From Anagrus nilaparvatae (taxonomy: Eukaryota; Arthropoda; Insecta; Hymenoptera; Mymaridae), in contig JAKSXM010000132.1 of assembly GCA_022575985.1 (NCBI GenBank), forward strand, positions 5,146,001-5,210,000: a stretch of 64,000 nt of DNA, written 5' to 3'. Position 1 is the stretch's first letter. Every line of letters starts with the position of its first letter. The position numbers were made by a program, and so were the translations under genes. Below are positions 53,681 through 64,000 of this stretch, piece after piece. The notes beneath the pieces are model-generated. The model worked only from the letters and a program-made list of their open reading frames with translations. It had not been told where the DNA came from and searched no databases.

Positions 53681-55096
53681 TTTAGTTTGTAACACACGTA
53701 ATTTAACTATACCAAATACTTTCCAAATGAGCTTGCACAAATTCTGTTGCACTAAAGCAAAAATATATTGTAAGGGGTGCTAATTTGAGATTTCTTAAAA
53801 ATGATGATAATCTTTATTCAGTTTTTGAACTCTTTGACTGTACATTTTTCACACTTCAGTATTTTGCTATTTCACTTTCATAAATCCGAACCAAAAAAAA
53901 AAATTTCAAAGTACTTGATCAAGATCCAATAACTTCCGTTCAAACCTCAAAAAAGATTTACCAAAGCTCTTCTCTCATTAAAAAACCTTCCAACAATCTT
54001 AAAACTTCGTGCAAAATAAAATACTCCTTTTACAACAAACGTGAAATAAGATACAGATTTAAACGAAACAAACTACATAATAATACCAAAAACACGAAAC
54101 TTAAAAAAATAATTCATGTAAAAAAAAAAAATATAAGATTTTTTCATAGTTATTACAAACTTCAAACGTAATATCTTAAACATTATTATTAAAGATATTT
54201 TTGAAATTAAAAAACGTATGAAATTTTCCATAGCTCAAAGATTATAATAATATATTACATAAAAATGATTGTAAGCTGTACGAAAAAGGAAAAATGAGAC
54301 CTTCTTTATATAAGATTTAAATCTTTGAATTACATTTATAATTATAAAGCGTGTCGACGAAAATTTTTTTTTTGTGTTTCAAGGGAAGACACGATTTATT
54401 AATTATTTATATTTTTTATAAAAATTTACAAAACTGATTATATCTTAATCGTAAATCTCACGATTTTTACATTTTTAAAAAATTATTTTTTAATCTAAAT
54501 TTAAAATATAGGTGTTTAAAATGGATATTTATTTATTTTTAATATAAAGAAAGTTAATTTTTATTTTAATAATTTACATTTTTAAAAGAAAGTATTAATT
54601 TTTTTAGCTTGTATATGTAAAATTAATCAGATAAATCTTTCTGTATAAATAGAGATTTTTTAGTGATTTATCTGGTTTGATTTATCTTTTAGTAAAGTTA
54701 AATAATACACTTTTTTAAGAAAATTCAGATTCAGGGGACTGATAAACTGCTCTTGATTTCCTATGATAGTAAAATGTGTTTTAACTTGAATGGTTTGTGT
54801 TTTATAAAAAAGTCCAGTTTATTCTCTTCTACTGCTGTGACCTTAGATTAAACAGTTAGGCTATGGTTAGGCTGCAGTGATTTATAAATTTTTAGTGATT
54901 CGCTTGAATTATTTGAAATTAAATTTCAAGTCAAAACGCGAAATTCAAAATTTTTTTCCTTATTTAAAATTAACATATGATACCCCATAAAAAAAAGTTA
55001 AGTGCAGTTTTTTTATTACATAATTTACTTTACTATTTCGTCATTCCTTTTTTTGCTGATATAAAAATTTTCTAACTAATTGTTCTGTTTTTGGAT

Positions 55097-55466
55097 CGCT
55101 AAATACGAATATGAAATTCGTTCTTACCGAAAATGATCCAGTTAGGTCTCGAGTTAGGTCCTTAATAGAAATTTTGAGGTTTTTCTTTTTAATTTTTATC
55201 ATTTACTTATGTTTTTTGGTTTCATTGAACTCAAATTGCCCTTGTTGCCAACAATAGCAAATATTCAACAAGTCAAAAAATAACCTGAAAATGCTTGTTG
55301 TGGACGACTAACGCATTTTAGGTAAAAATAAAAATTATATTCGTGTTTAGTGAACCAAGAAACATAAATGAATGATAAGAGTCTTGATAAATCCGCAAAG
55401 GATAAACTCAAAATTCTTATTTTGAGCAACTGAACCATTTTCGGTAAAAAAGGGTTTCGTATTTGG
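55097..55466. repeat. Fold-back element, ~370 bp
   Basis: AAATACGAA...TTACCGAAAATGATCCAG on the left is mirrored by CTGAACCATTTTCGGTAA...TTCGTATTT on the right, with inner arms TTACTTATGTTTTTTGGTT / AACCAAGAAACATAAATGA. Noncoding, within the LRR-gene intron. Confidence 0.65.
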
Positions 55467-55822
55467 CTCATTTTCATTTTTTTTGAAAAAATATCTTACA
55501 AAAACTAAAAATAAAAAATTCCTTTTTTAAAGTCCGAACAAAGCTTTTTAGACTTTTTCCACCAATATTTATTCAGTGTTGCATAAAAATCACCATAACG
55601 AACCTTTTACATCAATTTATTACATTTTTTCATATAATTATAAGGTAAAAACAGCTTAAAACCATTAAAAACCAAAATCGTTACATACGGCCTTAATACA
55701 TGAATTTTTCTAGGTTTTATGTATTTTAGAGAACAATATCATATATTTTTAAAGAATTCTTATTAAAAAAACGAGTTTTGGAGGTAAATTTTAAAAATAT
55801 TTAATAATTTTAACAAAAATGA

Positions 55823-56407
55823 GGAACGGTAAAGGCAGGAACGGTAAAGGCTTTTTTATAAAAAAATCAAAATAATTCGTAGACAAATGAACAAAAAAAC
55901 TTTTCCGTTTGGAAAGTAAAGTATTTTTATGATTGAAACTTGCTAAGTTTTTAATATTTTAATTACAACGCTTCTTAATAGGAGATCTAGAGGGGTACGG
56001 TAAAGGCTTTTGTTTTTGTCCCTTCGTTATTTCTGAACTTAAACCCATTTTGTTTTCCTATTTAACAATCATTTTAAGCGCTCTTGGTGTGAGAATTTTT
56101 TGTTTATGTATTTAAGTTGTCATTTATGCAGTTAAAAGGTTTTAAAAATGTTTTTACGAAGAGAAATCAAATTTAATATAATTAAATTACGTTTTTCATA
56201 AAAATTTTGTAAAATTGTGTGACACACCTTCTCACCCTTGTAATAATTAGTAAAACTAAGTTTAAATTTTTTCTATATGGAAAAAGTTTAACCTTATGAT
56301 ATAACAGTTAATCCCCAAATAAAAATTTTTGAAAATTAATTGATAGGTGTGAGTGAACAGACACTCAAAGTATAGGAATCTCCTTTGTGACAGGGAACGG
56401 TAAAGGC
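55823..56407. repeat. Spaced repeats of GGAACGGTAAAGGC
   Basis: The 14-mer, or one-base variants of it, occurs at 55823, 55837, near 55994 and 56394, three of the four followed by a T run. Spacing is irregular (14, about 157 and 400 bp). No fold or coding signal explains it. Confidence 0.6.
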
Positions 56408-56804
56408 TTTTTTGCTATATTTTTATGTTTTATAGTAGTTAAAACATTAAATTATGTTGATTTTTATGGTGTACCATCGAAAACTAATTAAAATTGAAAA
56501 TTTAAAAAAAAAATTTTTTAAATCAATGCATCTGTTAGTCGGAAACGTGTTGTACGTCATTATTGCAAAAAAAACGATAATGAGCCATTTATATTCAGTG
56601 AGCTAAAAGACAAAAAAAATCGTTGGTAAATTTTATGGACCTATCAGCAAAAAAATGATTACGAAATAAGGCTCTAAACCTACCATATTTAACACCTTAT
56701 TAGTAATCTAAATTTTAAAATTCCAAAACTGAAAAAATTTCAAGCAAATCTTTAAAATTTGTATTTTACTTAAAATTTCAAGTGCAAAAGCTCATCCTTA
56801 TATC

Positions 56805-57865
56805 GGTAGTTCTTAGCTATTTTTACCCAAGTCTGAGGTCGATGTCTTGGATTTAAAAAATACCAATTGTACTGTGTTTGGTATGTCAAAATATGGTTAC
56901 TGGCCAATTTTTAAGGCTCTAGGTGGCTTGGTTGCGATTTGGCAGCTGTTTTTCCAATTTTGATTTTTTTCGAATTCTCAGCCACCCGTTTGCTTTTTAT
57001 TTTCTGGACGCCCTAAATAAGCCTAAAAAATATTTTCTATATAAAGGTAGGTAGTAAAAATTCCCACCCAATCCGAATCTGACCATATTTTTTCGGAGAA
57101 ACCTCAGGAAAAGCCGGAAAATCGGAAAAACTAAAGGAAACTGGAAAATAGAAATTTCTCAAAAAGCGTCACTTTTTTTTTTTTTTTATTTTTTTTACAT
57201 ATGCTTTCCCATACTTTTCATGCTGGTAAACTCTTTTTTTGACACATTTGCCTTTCAAGCACTTAAAAATCAATTTTAGGCTCAAAAAAATGATTTTGAA
57301 AATTGTTCTTTTTCTGAATTTTCCGATTTTCTCGGTTTTCCTGATAGAAAATGAAAAATCTGACTTGATTACCGGATTCCTCGGGAAATTTTACATTGAA
57401 AACCTTCCTGGGTAAAATTTTAGAGGCCTATTTGACGCTGTAAAAAAAAGAAAAACAAAGTAAAAAAAAAACTAACAAAATTTAATTATGTTTAATTGTT
57501 TGATTTTAGCAGGTTACTTTGTTTTTCTTTTTTTCTTTAGTTTTTCCGATTTTCCGGCTTTTCCTGAGGTTTTTCCGAAAAAATATGGTCAGATTTGGAT
57601 TGGGCGGGAATTTTTACTACCTACCTTTATATAGAAAATATTTTTAGGGTTATTTAGGGCGTCCAGAAAATAAAAAGCAAACGGGTGGCTGAGGATTCGA
57701 AAAAAATCAAAATTGAAAAAACAGCTGCCAAATCGCAACCAAGCCACCTAGAGCCTTAAAAATTGGCCAGTAATCATATTTTTACATACCAAACACAGTA
57801 CAATTGGTATTTTTTAAATCCAAGACATCGACCTCAGACTTGGGTAAAAATAGCTAAGAACTACC
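56805..57865. mobile_element. Complete fold-back element, family GGTAGTTC
   Basis: GGTAGTTCTTAGCTA starts the element and TAGCTAAGAACTACC ends it. The arms are complementary for about 350 bp (GACCTCAGACTTGGG, AAGCCACCTAGAGCC, GCAAACGGGTGGCTGA, TCGGAAAAACTAAAG and their mirrors). The 330-bp centre (GCGTCAC...TTTGACGC) is itself bounded by a short inverted repeat. Noncoding. One-armed or central fragments are at 20723-21040 and 26191-26749. No clear target duplication. Confidence 0.85.
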
Positions 57866-59073
57866 AATATATTATTTGATCAATTTATTGCTTCTGTTTC
57901 TGGAACTACTTTTTAATGAAAATCTAAACGATTTTATTTAAGATTTTTATTCCTATAAAAATCTCTTCCATTTATAAACTTTTGTTTTTGACAATCCAAA
58001 TAAATCTTAAGACTGAGATCTTAAATGTGCGGTTATGTACCTTAGGGCAAAACAGTTTTACACGGATAAGATTTATTAGGAAACGGAAAATACAAAGAAA
58101 GACTTTTCGTGTTTTGAAGTTATAGATGCCATGAAAATATTTTAAAATTGATCTACGCTAATAATGCATCTTCGTTTTAAACTTTTATTTAAAATTCATT
58201 GATCAAAATGATTATAAACATTTTTTTGACTGATTTTAAGTCTGATTTTACATAACTTTTATTTAAAATTTTATTTTTTATGCTAAAATCTTTATTTCAT
58301 GTGGTAAAATTCGATCTGAAATTGATAAAGTTAGATAACTTTTGTTTTTATTTTTCTATTGCATTGCGTTTGACATTACGTAAAAAATAATTGCATATTT
58401 AAATATATGTAGAAGACTAAAAATAATTTTTGTATATTGAAAAAATACAATAAATAACAAAAATTTTATCATGCATTTATTTTTTAATTTAATTTTGTAA
58501 TTTAATTAAAATTTAGCCCTATTCAGGTAAAGAATTGCGAGTTTAATATATTTACCTATAGGCTCAAACAAATCCTTGTCAAAAACTAAAGGTTGCATTG
58601 TATTCGTATTTCAGCTATGATCAGATTCCCATAACCTAAATATGCAGTGACTGCACTGCGAACCTGATTTATTTTGCTTTTTGAGCGACCAAAATTTACA
58701 TGCTTTCTTTTTTTTTGGTATTTGTTGGCCAAAATGCCTAGGATCTCTATAGGTTACTCTTTTAATTCTTGCAGAAAATATCCACAAAAAGTATCAAATT
58801 TTTTATTTTACAAAATCTAACCATCACATACGTGCCAAAAACTTTCTTTGTTCACAAGAAATAACTAGAGAAATCTCATAAACAGTACTAAAAAATAAAA
58901 TAAATTAGCATGCAAAACACATACCCACATAAAAATAAATCATAATTATAAATTTTAACAAACAAGTATATAATAAAAAAAGCAACAAAAAAAAACTTAA
59001 TCAAAATGAAAAAATCTCATAATTAAAAGTGATTTATTATGTGATACAAATTAACATTTTGTATTTTTTTTAG

Positions 59074-59247
59074 GTTCAATTCAACGCAGTACATTTTCAG
59101 CATTAGGTGAATCGTTATTACGTCTAGATTTAAGTGATAACGAATTATCACATTTAGACGATGGCGCATTTACTGGAATGAAAACTTTGTTAGTATTGAA
59201 TATTTCTTACAACGATTTACAAAGATTCAATAGTGACGTTTTTAAAG
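59074..59247 (+). CDS. LRR ectodomain protein, second visible exon
   Basis: This 174-bp symmetric exon (phase 1 at both ends) is bounded by TTTTTTTAG and GTAAGT. It continues the LRR series: IQRSTFSALGESLLRLDLSD, ELSHLDDGAFTGMKTL and LNISYNDLQRFNSDVFK, that is two to three 24-residue repeats. The join to the exon ending at 52971 restores Arg from C|GT and keeps the repeat register, which supports both splice sites. Further exons must lie beyond the window, as no LRR frame is visible from 59248 to 64000. Confidence 0.85.
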
Positions 59248-61259
59248 GTAAGTTTTATTAATTATTACTTTCAGCACCTACTACTAGTGTTTATATAGAA
59301 AGTAATTTTTTGGTTAATTACAATAATTACAAAAAAAACCTGATTCTCATAAAAAAACAATGTTTGAAATAAAATAAGTAGAATAACATTTAATATTCAG
59401 GTTTGAATTAAAAGTGTGAAACGGAAGAGAAAATCTAAATTTTCTTCTTTAAAAAAATATTTAATCATAAAAATACTTGCACTTGATTTATTTATCCTAG
59501 CATGCCAAGACAAAATTTATTTATAAAAATTTACGTCATGGGAATTTGTTGTAAAACTTAATTTAAATAAAATTTTCATGCTAATCATACTGTCCGCTTC
59601 AAGAAATAGGGAAATTCGGAACGGATGAGGAAGTAAAAGGAATCTTATGTATGTGTGTGTGTGTATGAAAAAATTTTCTTTTATAAATTTATATATTCGT
59701 GAGAAGATTAATTTTTATAATTATTGTTATTATTATTTAATCCATTTAAATGTAAAATAGGTAAATGGGGTTCTGACGTTTTTTAAAAAATTTGATTTTA
59801 TAGGAAATGGTTATTTTGTTTTTTGCCCAACTCTGGTTTTAACAGCTGTAATTACACTGATATTGATATGGGAAATCCGCCTATCTATACTTTGATGATG
59901 AAAATTTATGATGAGGCGGTACTTATGTGTGCAATAATACGATTAAAATTTTTTATTTTTTAAATAACATATTGTGAAAAAATATAATTTTTCATTTTTA
60001 TGTCCTTTATATTGTAAGTATTATGAACGAAGATTAAAATTATAATGCGAATGTTTTGATGTATATGGGTGGTTTCGTGTTATTTATGCACAGTTTTTGG
60101 GTAAATCAAAATTTTTTTTTGCTTGTTCAGTTTTATTTCGATTTAAATAAATAAAAATACTAGAAATTGTTTTTTAAAAATGTTAAAATTTATGTGTTTC
60201 TTAAAGCAAATTACTAAACATACTATAGCCAGAAAATAAAGAATGGCCAAGATCACACATAAATTGCCTTCTAAAGTAATGCTGAAAATTGCCTGAACAG
60301 AAGGTTCTAGGCATTACTCGGGGCAGATTCAGACAGTAAATGTTAAATTTCAGAACTGAAGCTTTGGAAACTTTCTCAAAAATTATTTTAATTCAAGAAC
60401 TTTCTTAAACTTCATAATAACCATTTAAAAAAAGAACTAAAAAAATCTATCGAAACAAATACTTACCACCCAATCGACACGAAATAACCCATATAAATTT
60501 TTTAAATAATTTTTATCTTTGTTTATAAGCTATTTAATACACATGGACATTAAGAAAATAATAAATATAATATTGAATTATACAGTAATTTTTTTTTTCC
60601 TAAGTAATTTATGTTACTTAAAGAGATTGTTTTTCATTATTATTATTATTATTAATATGCGAATAAACATGAGTTATATATATGTTATATATTTTTATGT
60701 GTATGTAAAAAAAATGTAATTTTTTATGCTTTAATTTAAGAGAAAAAATGAAAGGATTTTTTATTTAAAAATAAAATAATAATAGGAAGACACATTAAAT
60801 TTAATTTTACTTTTTTTTTATATAATAATTGCTACTTTATAATAATTTTTTGATTTCTTTTTTTTTTGTATAAAAATTTTTGAGATGATTTTTAGGGAAT
60901 TATACGCTTTCTTTATGACTTAAATTTACTGTAAAATTTTTATGTTGTATTATCGAAAATTAATATTTTAGTATGTAAAAGTAATAATTTTAACAATCAA
61001 TTTAATGTTTGGTTAATTTGTGGGTATTTATGGTTTTTAAAGCATAATTAGTTTAGAAAGTTTAAAAATATTAATATATTTATGAGTAATTAAAGTTTAT
61101 ATTGATTGTGTAATTTAATTTGGATAATGACTGTAATTTGAATATTAAATTAAAAGTGTGTACTTATTGGGAATTAAAAAAACAAAGGTGAATTAATTTT
61201 AAGAAGAAATATTAAGACAAATGCTAAAAACACAATCGTAATGGTATTAATAATCTAGA
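59248..61259. other. Intron/AT-rich DNA with a decayed hairpin repeat
   Basis: Probably the next intron of the LRR gene. A degenerate fifth copy of the hairpin repeat (GCCAGAAAATAAAGAATGGC onwards) lies at about 60227-60300. Otherwise only short A/T-rich tracts, and no coding signal. Confidence 0.45.
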
Positions 61260-62130
61260 TGCCTATAGGAACTTCAAAGAAACTCTACTTGAGCAAATAG
61301 CTGTTGAAAAAGTCAATTACTATTTAAATAAACTTTATTCTGAAAATCCACTTGCGTCAAATTGGAACGACCATCTTGGCCTCCCTAACTCTGCTCCTGA
61401 AGGCAAACATTTTTAGCAGTCGATGCAATAAATATTTTATTTCAACTCAAAATGCCTCAACTTCTGTTTTAGTTCAATCTATTCTCCTCGGGGTATATTC
61501 AGATCAACCTTCAAATTCAAAAACATCACCAACAATGGCCTCGGCTGTGCTTTTAAACAATTTAGCACAAATCTGTTGGTCCCATGTACCACAACATTCT
61601 TGATTCTTTTCAGTCAGACTTTTTTAAAAACCATAGTACTAACTTTTTGTTCACCAACCTAACCTGACTTGTCTAAAGCTTTTTACATACTCAGACAGTT
61701 GTTTCAGATAATGAAACCTCTTCCATCCTTAATATTGCCAGTGGGGTTCTTCAAAGCTCGGTTTTGTTTGTATAAATGACCTAGGCCATAATATCACATT
61801 CTCTAAGCCACTCGTGTTTGGCGTTGACCTTCAAATATATAAACAGGTCCCTTTAAAAGACTTTAATCTTGATGTTTCTCTTCTTAAAAATGATCTTCGT
61901 GAAATTTAAAACTGGTGTCTTGCCAACAATTTCAAAATCAATATAGAAAACACAAACTACATTACTTTTGGTAAAAAATCGGCAAGCTTATATGATAATA
62001 ATTCTTCTTTGACTTTGTTGGTACTCAAATCCAGCTATCCAGAACTGTCAAAACTCTTAGTCTTTACATCGATTATGATATGAAATGGCGGTCTCATATA
62101 AACTATACCATCCAATCTGTAAATTTTGTC
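61260..62130 (+). pseudogene. Jockey/CR1-type LINE reverse transcriptase remnant, copy 2
   Basis: Plus-strand pieces in several frames: AYRNFKETLLEQIAVEKVNY at the start, SGVLQSSVLF, then INDLGHNITFSKPLVFGVDL where the catalytic YADD has decayed to FGVD, QIYKQVPL, NWCLANNFKINIENTNYITF and SRTVKTLSLYIDYDMKWRSH. It is the same family as 27711-28580 but more eroded: several stops and frameshifts, with the internal RT core shortened. It lies within the presumed intron of the LRR gene. Confidence 0.75.
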
Positions 62131-64000
62131 CAAATCCGGATGATTTTCCGAATAGATTAAAATCGAAATTATTCTAATTTTAAGTCCAATTGAACCCTCT
62201 ACCACCTCTCGATTTTGAGATTCACGAAATACCTCCTTATAAATATGTTCCATATTATAAAAGAGGATTGTATCTATAGACGGTTTTAAGAAGGCCAAAA
62301 AGTTAAAAATGGAATTTGTTCACTTTAAAAATTAAGAATAAAATTTTCATGCATATTTTACAAAACAGAATCCATTTTAATATTTTTCACTTTCAAAGTA
62401 ATTCAAAGCTTTTTTAAACGATGCATATAGCTAAAAGCTCCTTGAATATTAAAAAAAATCTTTTAAATTCTTTATAAAAATTCTTCAAGTTCTTGAAAAT
62501 CCAAGCAATAAAAATTCTAGTTGAGCAATTTACCAACGTAATACACGTATGTACAATGATTTAAAATAATTAAAAAATGTATATACTTACTTATTTTCTA
62601 TTAGTAAATACCACAAGATAATAATAAGATAATTAAAATTTATTTGAAAAAATAAGTTTATTTAATATGTATATTAGCCTGGAACTAATAAAAATACAAG
62701 ATAAAACTGCAAGCATGAAAAATTTTTATACCTTTATTATATACGTAATCTTTACATGCAAAAAATATCTCGTCAAATTTTATTCAGTGGAGAGTAAACA
62801 CACTGAGTAATTTCGGATTTTTCTCTTGGAGGCAATGTAAACCTCAGTTCAAAGCATCCTTAAATAGCTTATCAGTGCTTTTCTAGTAATTTAGTCCCTT
62901 AAAATTGCTCTTTCCTAATGGAGAGTACTTACCAAACTCTAAAAAGTAAAAAGTGGTATTTAAACATTTTTAAATTATTAAAATTAAGGCAATAGTATAT
63001 TTCCTAAAAAAATTAATATCCGAGACTGGGTAAGGGGCAAGACCTCCTTCTAAGTAGGTACATCTGATCCATTATTCTCACTACCACCCTTATCTCAAAT
63101 CATATTCTAACCAATCCAGTCCTAAAATTCTCATAAAAATTTATTAGCCCCATACGAATATACCACTAATCCACAACTTTACATAACAATATCATAAAAT
63201 AAAAAAAAATTTCATCAACAATGTAATAAAAAAAAAAAATGAGTAACTTAACACGAATCACCTATGCATATAAATAAAATCATTAAAAAAAGGCAATAAA
63301 AAAAAATAAAATGCATTATTATCATACATGATGCATTTTTTATAAGTTACAAAAATCCCGTTAATTATATATAACCTAAGAAAACGGTAATAATAACACA
63401 AAAAAAAATTCTTTATATTTAAAACATAAAATATAATGTCGATGCATGGATAATAATAATAATAAACATATATAACTGACCTTCACAAAAAGTGCGTTTT
63501 TTCATATATAAAAAATTTTTTACTTTTTTTTTATTCGCTTAAATCATCTCATGCGAAACAACAACTACACTTTTATATGAAATTATTTCGCCCCCTCCGT
63601 ATAATTTATAAATGTTTTTTTTAAACGTCTTTTTTCATTTTTATGTGAAAAAAGGAATATTTATGCACGCGTGAGGAATATAAAGAATTTTTTTTTGGTT
63701 AGATTTTATAGAGATTTTGTTATTTTTACCGTAAGATTTTTTTGCTATTATTGTGTGTTAGATAAAGGAAAAATTATTGTTGAGTTTTTTTTAGGATAAA
63801 TGTTTGATTGCTGTAAAAGATATGTAACTGTTCGAAAATGCAATTTTTGCGTATCTTCGTTTCTGGGAATTTTTCTTTTTTTTTTATTGTATTTACGGTT
63901 TTTAGTACTTAATTTAAATAAGGCAAGTTTATTGTTTTTTTTAAAAAAAAGAGTAATGTAATTTTTACAAGTTTTATGCAATCCAGTATTCAAATTTGTC
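62131..64000. other. AT-rich DNA, nothing recognised
   Basis: No frame, RNA gene or mobile element that I can support. Long A and T runs and small ATA/TAA repeats (for example 63450-63465) dominate. Probably intronic to the LRR gene. Confidence 0.45.

Larger units (their letters stand above)
52972..59073 (+). other. 6.1-kb phase-1 intron packed with fold-back elements
   Basis: GT at 52972 and AG at 59072-59073 join two LRR-coding exons in the same phase. The intron contains three fold-back elements (53095-53680, 55097-55466, 56805-57865), the GGTAAAGGC motif set and otherwise A/T-rich DNA with no gene. I see no exon inside it. Confidence 0.75.

Overview
The window is AT-rich eukaryotic nuclear DNA from an arthropod, almost certainly an insect. 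The signs are spliced genes with GT-AG introns, an R1-clade LINE, a Helitron, a Penelope-like remnant, and fragments of insect-type gene families (F-box/LRR, BTB, LRR receptor). A hymenopteran such as a parasitoid wasp would fit the composition and repeat load, but no feature proves the order. The window is mostly transposable elements in an A/T-rich background, with only four host-gene loci. There is no bacterial operon, CRISPR array or rRNA gene.

Layout. 1-3053: 3' part of an autonomous-type Helitron (HUH Rep plus PIF1-like helicase) whose helicase C-terminus is missing; it ends in a GC-rich hairpin region and a CTAG terminus. 3054-4113: hairpin-rich, LTR-like noncoding DNA. 4114-11005: a structurally complete R1-clade LINE with a 1.5 kb 5'UTR, ORF1 (gag-like, CCHC knuckles), ORF2 (APE endonuclease, reverse transcriptase, C-terminal zinc motif), a 3'UTR with three perfect hairpins, a poly(A) tail and a 10-bp target-site duplication. 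11016-14500: repeats, then decayed antisense copies of a second R1-type ORF2 and of a Penelope-like element with a GIY-YIG domain. 14503-19200: a long fold-back MITE and several interspersed repeat families. 19213-19748: the last exon of a BTB/BACK gene. 20010-21740: a TTAA-flanked MITE, fold-back fragments and tandem repeats. 22264-23202: a two-exon gene for an unrecognised secreted protein whose present C-terminus is encoded by a MITE inserted into its last exon.

24030-46300: more repeats, a decayed Jockey/CR1-type LINE (27.7-28.6 kb), an LTR-element remnant with a tRNA-Lys-type primer-binding site (36.37 kb) and long stretches without recognisable genes. 46367-47755 (minus): an intact F-box/LRR gene with a 3-bp-TSD MITE just upstream. 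48.6-50.5 kb: further fold-back elements. 52352-59247: two exons of a leucine-rich-repeat ectodomain gene resembling insect protein artichoke, separated by a 6.1 kb intron packed with fold-back elements. 61.26-62.13 kb: a second decayed Jockey/CR1-type LINE. The rest is AT-rich with nothing recognisable.

The main theme is structural. At least eleven separate fold-back or terminal-inverted-repeat elements from several families sit in 64 kb, including a tRNA-like double-headed palindrome, a dispersed hairpin family present in about five copies, and one MITE family that has rewritten the end of a coding sequence.
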